This document shows positions 3,892 through 6,353 of a DNA stretch of 6,353 nucleotides, piece by piece; the stretch's first letter is position 1; each line of letters starts with the position of its first letter. The notes beneath the pieces are model-generated. The model did not search any database. It saw nothing but the letters and a program-made list of their open reading frames with translations, and had not been told where the DNA came from. This DNA is from PALSA-505 sp036502085. GTDB taxonomy: Bacteria; Actinomycetota; Actinomycetes; Streptosporangiales; Streptosporangiaceae. Location of the stretch: contig DASXZD010000046.1 in NCBI GenBank assembly GCA_036502085.1, positions 1-6,353 of the forward strand, written 5' to 3'. A program made the translations under genes and the position numbers.

Positions 3892-6353
3892 ATGCTGCTA
3901 GATCGTCTCGTCGAGCGGGCGGCGCTCAGCGGGCTGCTGGAGGCGGCGCGCGGCGGGCGCAGTGGCGCGCTGGTGGTGCACGGCGAGGCCGGGGTGGGCA
4001 AGACCGCGCTGCTGGAGGACGCGATCGCGTCGGCGGCTGGCATGCGCATCGTCCGGGTCGCTGGCATCGAGTCGGAGATGGAGCTGGCCTACGCTGCCCT
4101 CCAGCAGTTGTGCGCGCAGATGCTCGATGGCCTGGAGCGGCTGCCGGACCCGCAGCGTGATGCGCTTGGCGTGGTGTTCGGACTGCGGGTAGGGGAGGCG
4201 CCGGACCGGTTTCTGGTGGGGCTGGCAGCGCTGAGCCTGCTGGCCGACGCGGCGAACGAGCAGCCGCTGCTGTGCGTGATCGATGACGCGCAGTGGCTGG
4301 ACCGGGCGTCGGCGCAGGCGCTGGGGGTGGTAGCGCGCCGGCTATTCGCCGAGCAGGTCGCCTTCGTGGTCGCGACGCGTGAGCCGGGCGCGGCGTTCGG
4401 CGGTCTGCCGGAACTGGCTGTCGCGGGGCTGGGTGACGGCGACGCCCGGGATCTGCTGGCCTCGGTGATCACGCGGCCGTTGGATGAGCGAGCGCAGGAG
4501 CGGTTCCTCGCCGAGGCGGGCGGCAACCCGCTGGCATTGCTGGAGCTGCCGCGGGGACTGACACCAGCGGAGCTGGCTGACGCTTTTGGCGTGACGGCCG
4601 CGCCGGGGCTGCTGCGGCGGCTTGAGGACAGCTTCCGGCAGCGGCTCGGGGGGTTGCCGGAGACGACGCAACGGCTGCTGCTGGTCGCGGCGGCCGAGCC
4701 GACCGGCGACCCGGTGCTGGTGTGGCGGGCGGCCGGGCGGCTGGGGATCGGAATGGAGGCGGCGGCCCCGGCAGAGGCCGAGGGGTTGCTGACGATTGGG
4801 GCGCGGGTGACCTTCCGGCATCCCCTGGTCCGGTCGGCGGCGTACCGGGCGGCGTCCCCCGAGCAACGGCGGGCCGCCCACCGGGCGCTGGCCGGCGCCA
4901 CAGACCCGCAGGCCGACCCGGATCGCCGCGCCTGGCACCGCGCACAGGCTGCGGCAGGGCAGCACGAGGAGGTTGCCGCCGAGCTGGAGCGCTCCGCCGG
5001 CCGGGCGCAAGCACGCGGGGGATTCGCCGCGGCGGCCGCGTTCTTGGAGCGCTCAGCCGCGCTGACGCCCGGCCCGGTACGGCGAGCGGACCGGGCGCTG
5101 GCCGCCGCGCAGGCTACGTCCCGGGCTGGCGCATTCGATGCGGCGCTGAGACTGCTAGCTGCGGCGGAAGCCGGGCCGCTGGATGAGCTCCAGCGCGCAC
5201 AGGCAGCGCTGCTGCGCGGCCAGATCGCGTTCGCGTCCAGCCGCGGCAGCGACGTACCGCCGCTGCTGCTGAAGGCAGCACGGCTGTTTGAACCGCTGGA
5301 CGCGCAGCTGGCCCGGGAGACCTACCTGGAGGCGCTGTCCGCGGCGCTGTTCGCCGGCCGCCTAGCCGTCGGCAGCGGCCTGCGGGAGGTGGCCGAGGCC
5401 GCGCGTGGGGCACCCCCGCCGTCGCGGCCTGCGCGAGCGGCTGATCTGCTGCTGGACGGCCTGGCACTGTTGGCCACCGACGGCTACCCGGCAGGCGCGC
5501 CGGTACTCAAACGGGCGGTGAGCGCGTTCCGCGGCGACGAGGTCTCCCGGGAGGAGGGCCTGCGCTGGCTGTGGCAGGCGTGCCATGCCGCCGCGCTGAT
5601 CTGGGACTATGGCAACTGGGATGTGCTCTCCGCCCGCCTGGTCACGCTCGCCCGTGAGGCCGGCGCGCTGGCTGCGTTGCCCCTCGCCTTCGAGGCGCGC
5701 ACATGGCCGCACGTGCTGGCTGGGGAGTTCGCCGAGGCCGCCTCACTGGTCGGGCAGGTGGAGGCGGTGACCGAGGCGACCGGCAGCAGCGGCGCGCCGT
5801 ATGTGGCGCTGATGCTTGCCGCCTTGCGGGGCCGGGAAACCGAGGCCGCCGAGCTGATCGAGGCCGGCATGAAAGAGGCGGAGCGCCGGAGGGAGGGCGA
5901 GTGGCTGACCTTCGCTCAATGGGCCACCGCGGTGCTGCACAACAGCCTCGGCCGGTATGAGCAAGCGCTCGCCGCGGCTGAGCAGGCAAGCGAGGACTCT
6001 CCCATGCTGCTGGATTCGAGCAGGGCGCTAGCTGAGCTCATCGAGGCGGCGACCCGCAGCGGGGTACCTGAGCGTGCGGCACAGGCGCTCCAGAGGCTCT
6101 CGCAGATGACCCGCGCCTGCGGCACCGACTGGGCACGTGGCATCGAGGCTCGCTCGCGCGCGCTGGTCAGCGATGGCGAGGCCGCCGAGGCCTGTTACCG
6201 CGAGGCCATCGACTACCTCGGCCGCACCCCGCTGCGCGTGGAGCTCGGCCGAGCCCATCTGCTGTACGGGGAGTGGCTGCGCGGCCAGCGGCGTATCCGG
6301 GAGGCCCGGGACCAGCTGCGCCGGGCCTACACGCTGTTCAGCGGCTTCGGCAT
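3892..6353 (+). CDS. LuxR-family LAL-type ATPase transcriptional regulator, C-terminus cut by window edge
   Basis: Large ATP-binding regulator of the LuxR (LAL, MalT-like STAND) group; 820 residues visible, with no stop before the edge. The N-terminal ATPase shows Walker A GEAGVGKT (31-38), Walker B PLLCVIDDAQWLD (125-137), the ATREP sensor-like stretch (161-165) and the GGNPLALLELP motif (210-220). FRHPLVRSAAY (308-318) is characteristic of actinobacterial members. Residues from about 330 on are alanine- and leucine-rich helical repeats of TPR type. The stretch RVELGRAHLLYGEWLRGQRR (783-802) and what follows is the conserved segment that precedes the C-terminal LuxR helix-turn-helix, which should start within about 100 residues beyond the window. 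The ATG at 3892 is used; a GTG one codon earlier (3889) is equally possible, and an in-frame TGA at 3871 limits extension. The ribosome-binding site is weak (GGGG at 3882-3885). Such proteins often activate secondary-metabolite or catabolic genes; the target here is unknown. Confidence 0.95.
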   Translation, partial: MLLDRLVERAALSGLLEAARGGRSGALVVHGEAGVGKTALLEDAIASAAGMRIVRVAGIESEMELAYAALQQLCAQMLDGLERLPDPQRDALGVVFGLRVGEAPDRFLVGLAALSLLADAANEQPLLCVIDDAQWLDRASAQALGVVARRLFAEQVAFVVATREPGAAFGGLPELAVAGLGDGDARDLLASVITRPLDERAQERFLAEAGGNPLALLELPRGLTPAELADAFGVTAAPGLLRRLEDSFRQRLGGLPETTQRLLLVAAAEPTGDPVLVWRAAGRLGIGMEAAAPAEAEGLLTIGARVTFRHPLVRSAAYRAASPEQRRAAHRALAGATDPQADPDRRAWHRAQAAAGQHEEVAAELERSAGRAQARGGFAAAAAFLERSAALTPGPVRRADRALAAAQATSRAGAFDAALRLLAAAEAGPLDELQRAQAALLRGQIAFASSRGSDVPPLLLKAARLFEPLDAQLARETYLEALSAALFAGRLAVGSGLREVAEAARGAPPPSRPARAADLLLDGLALLATDGYPAGAPVLKRAVSAFRGDEVSREEGLRWLWQACHAAALIWDYGNWDVLSARLVTLAREAGALAALPLAFEARTWPHVLAGEFAEAASLVGQVEAVTEATGSSGAPYVALMLAALRGRETEAAELIEAGMKEAERRREGEWLTFAQWATAVLHNSLGRYEQALAAAEQASEDSPMLLDSSRALAELIEAATRSGVPERAAQALQRLSQMTRACGTDWARGIEARSRALVSDGEAAEACYREAIDYLGRTPLRVELGRAHLLYGEWLRGQRRIREARDQLRRAYTLFSGFG

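Noticed and set aside
4089..4901. 270-codon Ser/Ala/Arg-rich open frame on the minus strand inside the LAL gene
   Set aside because: The plus-strand LAL frame has clear Walker motifs and family signatures over the same span; the antisense composition is what GC-rich codons give when read backwards.
1..6353. CRISPR arrays, tRNA or rRNA genes, insertion sequences, integrases, phage or defence genes
   Set aside because: No repeat-spacer pattern, cloverleaf, terminal inverted repeats or transposase/integrase-like protein was found on either strand; WhiB genes occur in phages but nothing else here suggests a mobile element.

Overview
This 6.35 kb window is very GC-rich and is almost certainly from a filamentous or related actinobacterium. 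The evidence is a WhiB-family Fe-S regulator (a family essentially confined to Actinobacteria and their phages), a large LuxR-type (LAL) ATPase regulator, strong G+C bias at third codon positions, and several GTG/TTG-like alternative starts. The genus cannot be read from the sequence.

Layout. Positions 1-2853, minus strand, hold a three-gene operon for a molybdenum hydroxylase of the xanthine dehydrogenase / aldehyde oxidoreductase family. In transcription order these are a 2[2Fe-2S] subunit (2853-2359), an FAD subunit (2356-1364) and a molybdopterin subunit (1367 to beyond position 1, about 455 residues visible). The last two overlap by ATGA. The FAD subunit carries the extra cysteine set expected for a [4Fe-4S] cluster, as in E. 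coli PaoB/YagS, so this is more likely a PaoABC-like aldehyde oxidoreductase than a purine-degrading xanthine dehydrogenase. Unlike E. coli PaoA, the Fe-S subunit has no Tat signal peptide, so a cytoplasmic enzyme is expected.

Positions 2854-3038 form a spacer with two hairpins, the first of which probably ends transcription of the gene upstream. Positions 3651-3039, minus strand, hold a tightly coupled pair: a 68-residue protein I cannot name, then a 131-residue WhiB-like protein whose ribosome-binding site overlaps the stop codon of the small gene.

Positions 3652-3888 are a divergent control region of about 240 bp with a near-perfect direct repeat at 21 bp period. From 3892 to the right edge, plus strand, runs the first 820 residues of a LAL-type regulator (Walker A/B ATPase plus helical repeat domain). 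Its C-terminal LuxR DNA-binding domain should lie just outside the window.

How the parts fit. The three oxidoreductase genes clearly encode one complex: electrons from substrate at the Mo centre pass through [2Fe-2S] clusters to FAD, with a further [4Fe-4S] in the FAD subunit. The WhiB pair and the LAL gene are divergently transcribed and share a control region. Whether either regulates the oxidoreductase operon is inference from position only. No tRNA, rRNA, CRISPR array, insertion sequence or integration site was seen. The most notable items for follow-up are the small WhiB-coupled protein, the phased repeat, and the [4Fe-4S]-bearing cytoplasmic variant of the Pao-type enzyme.
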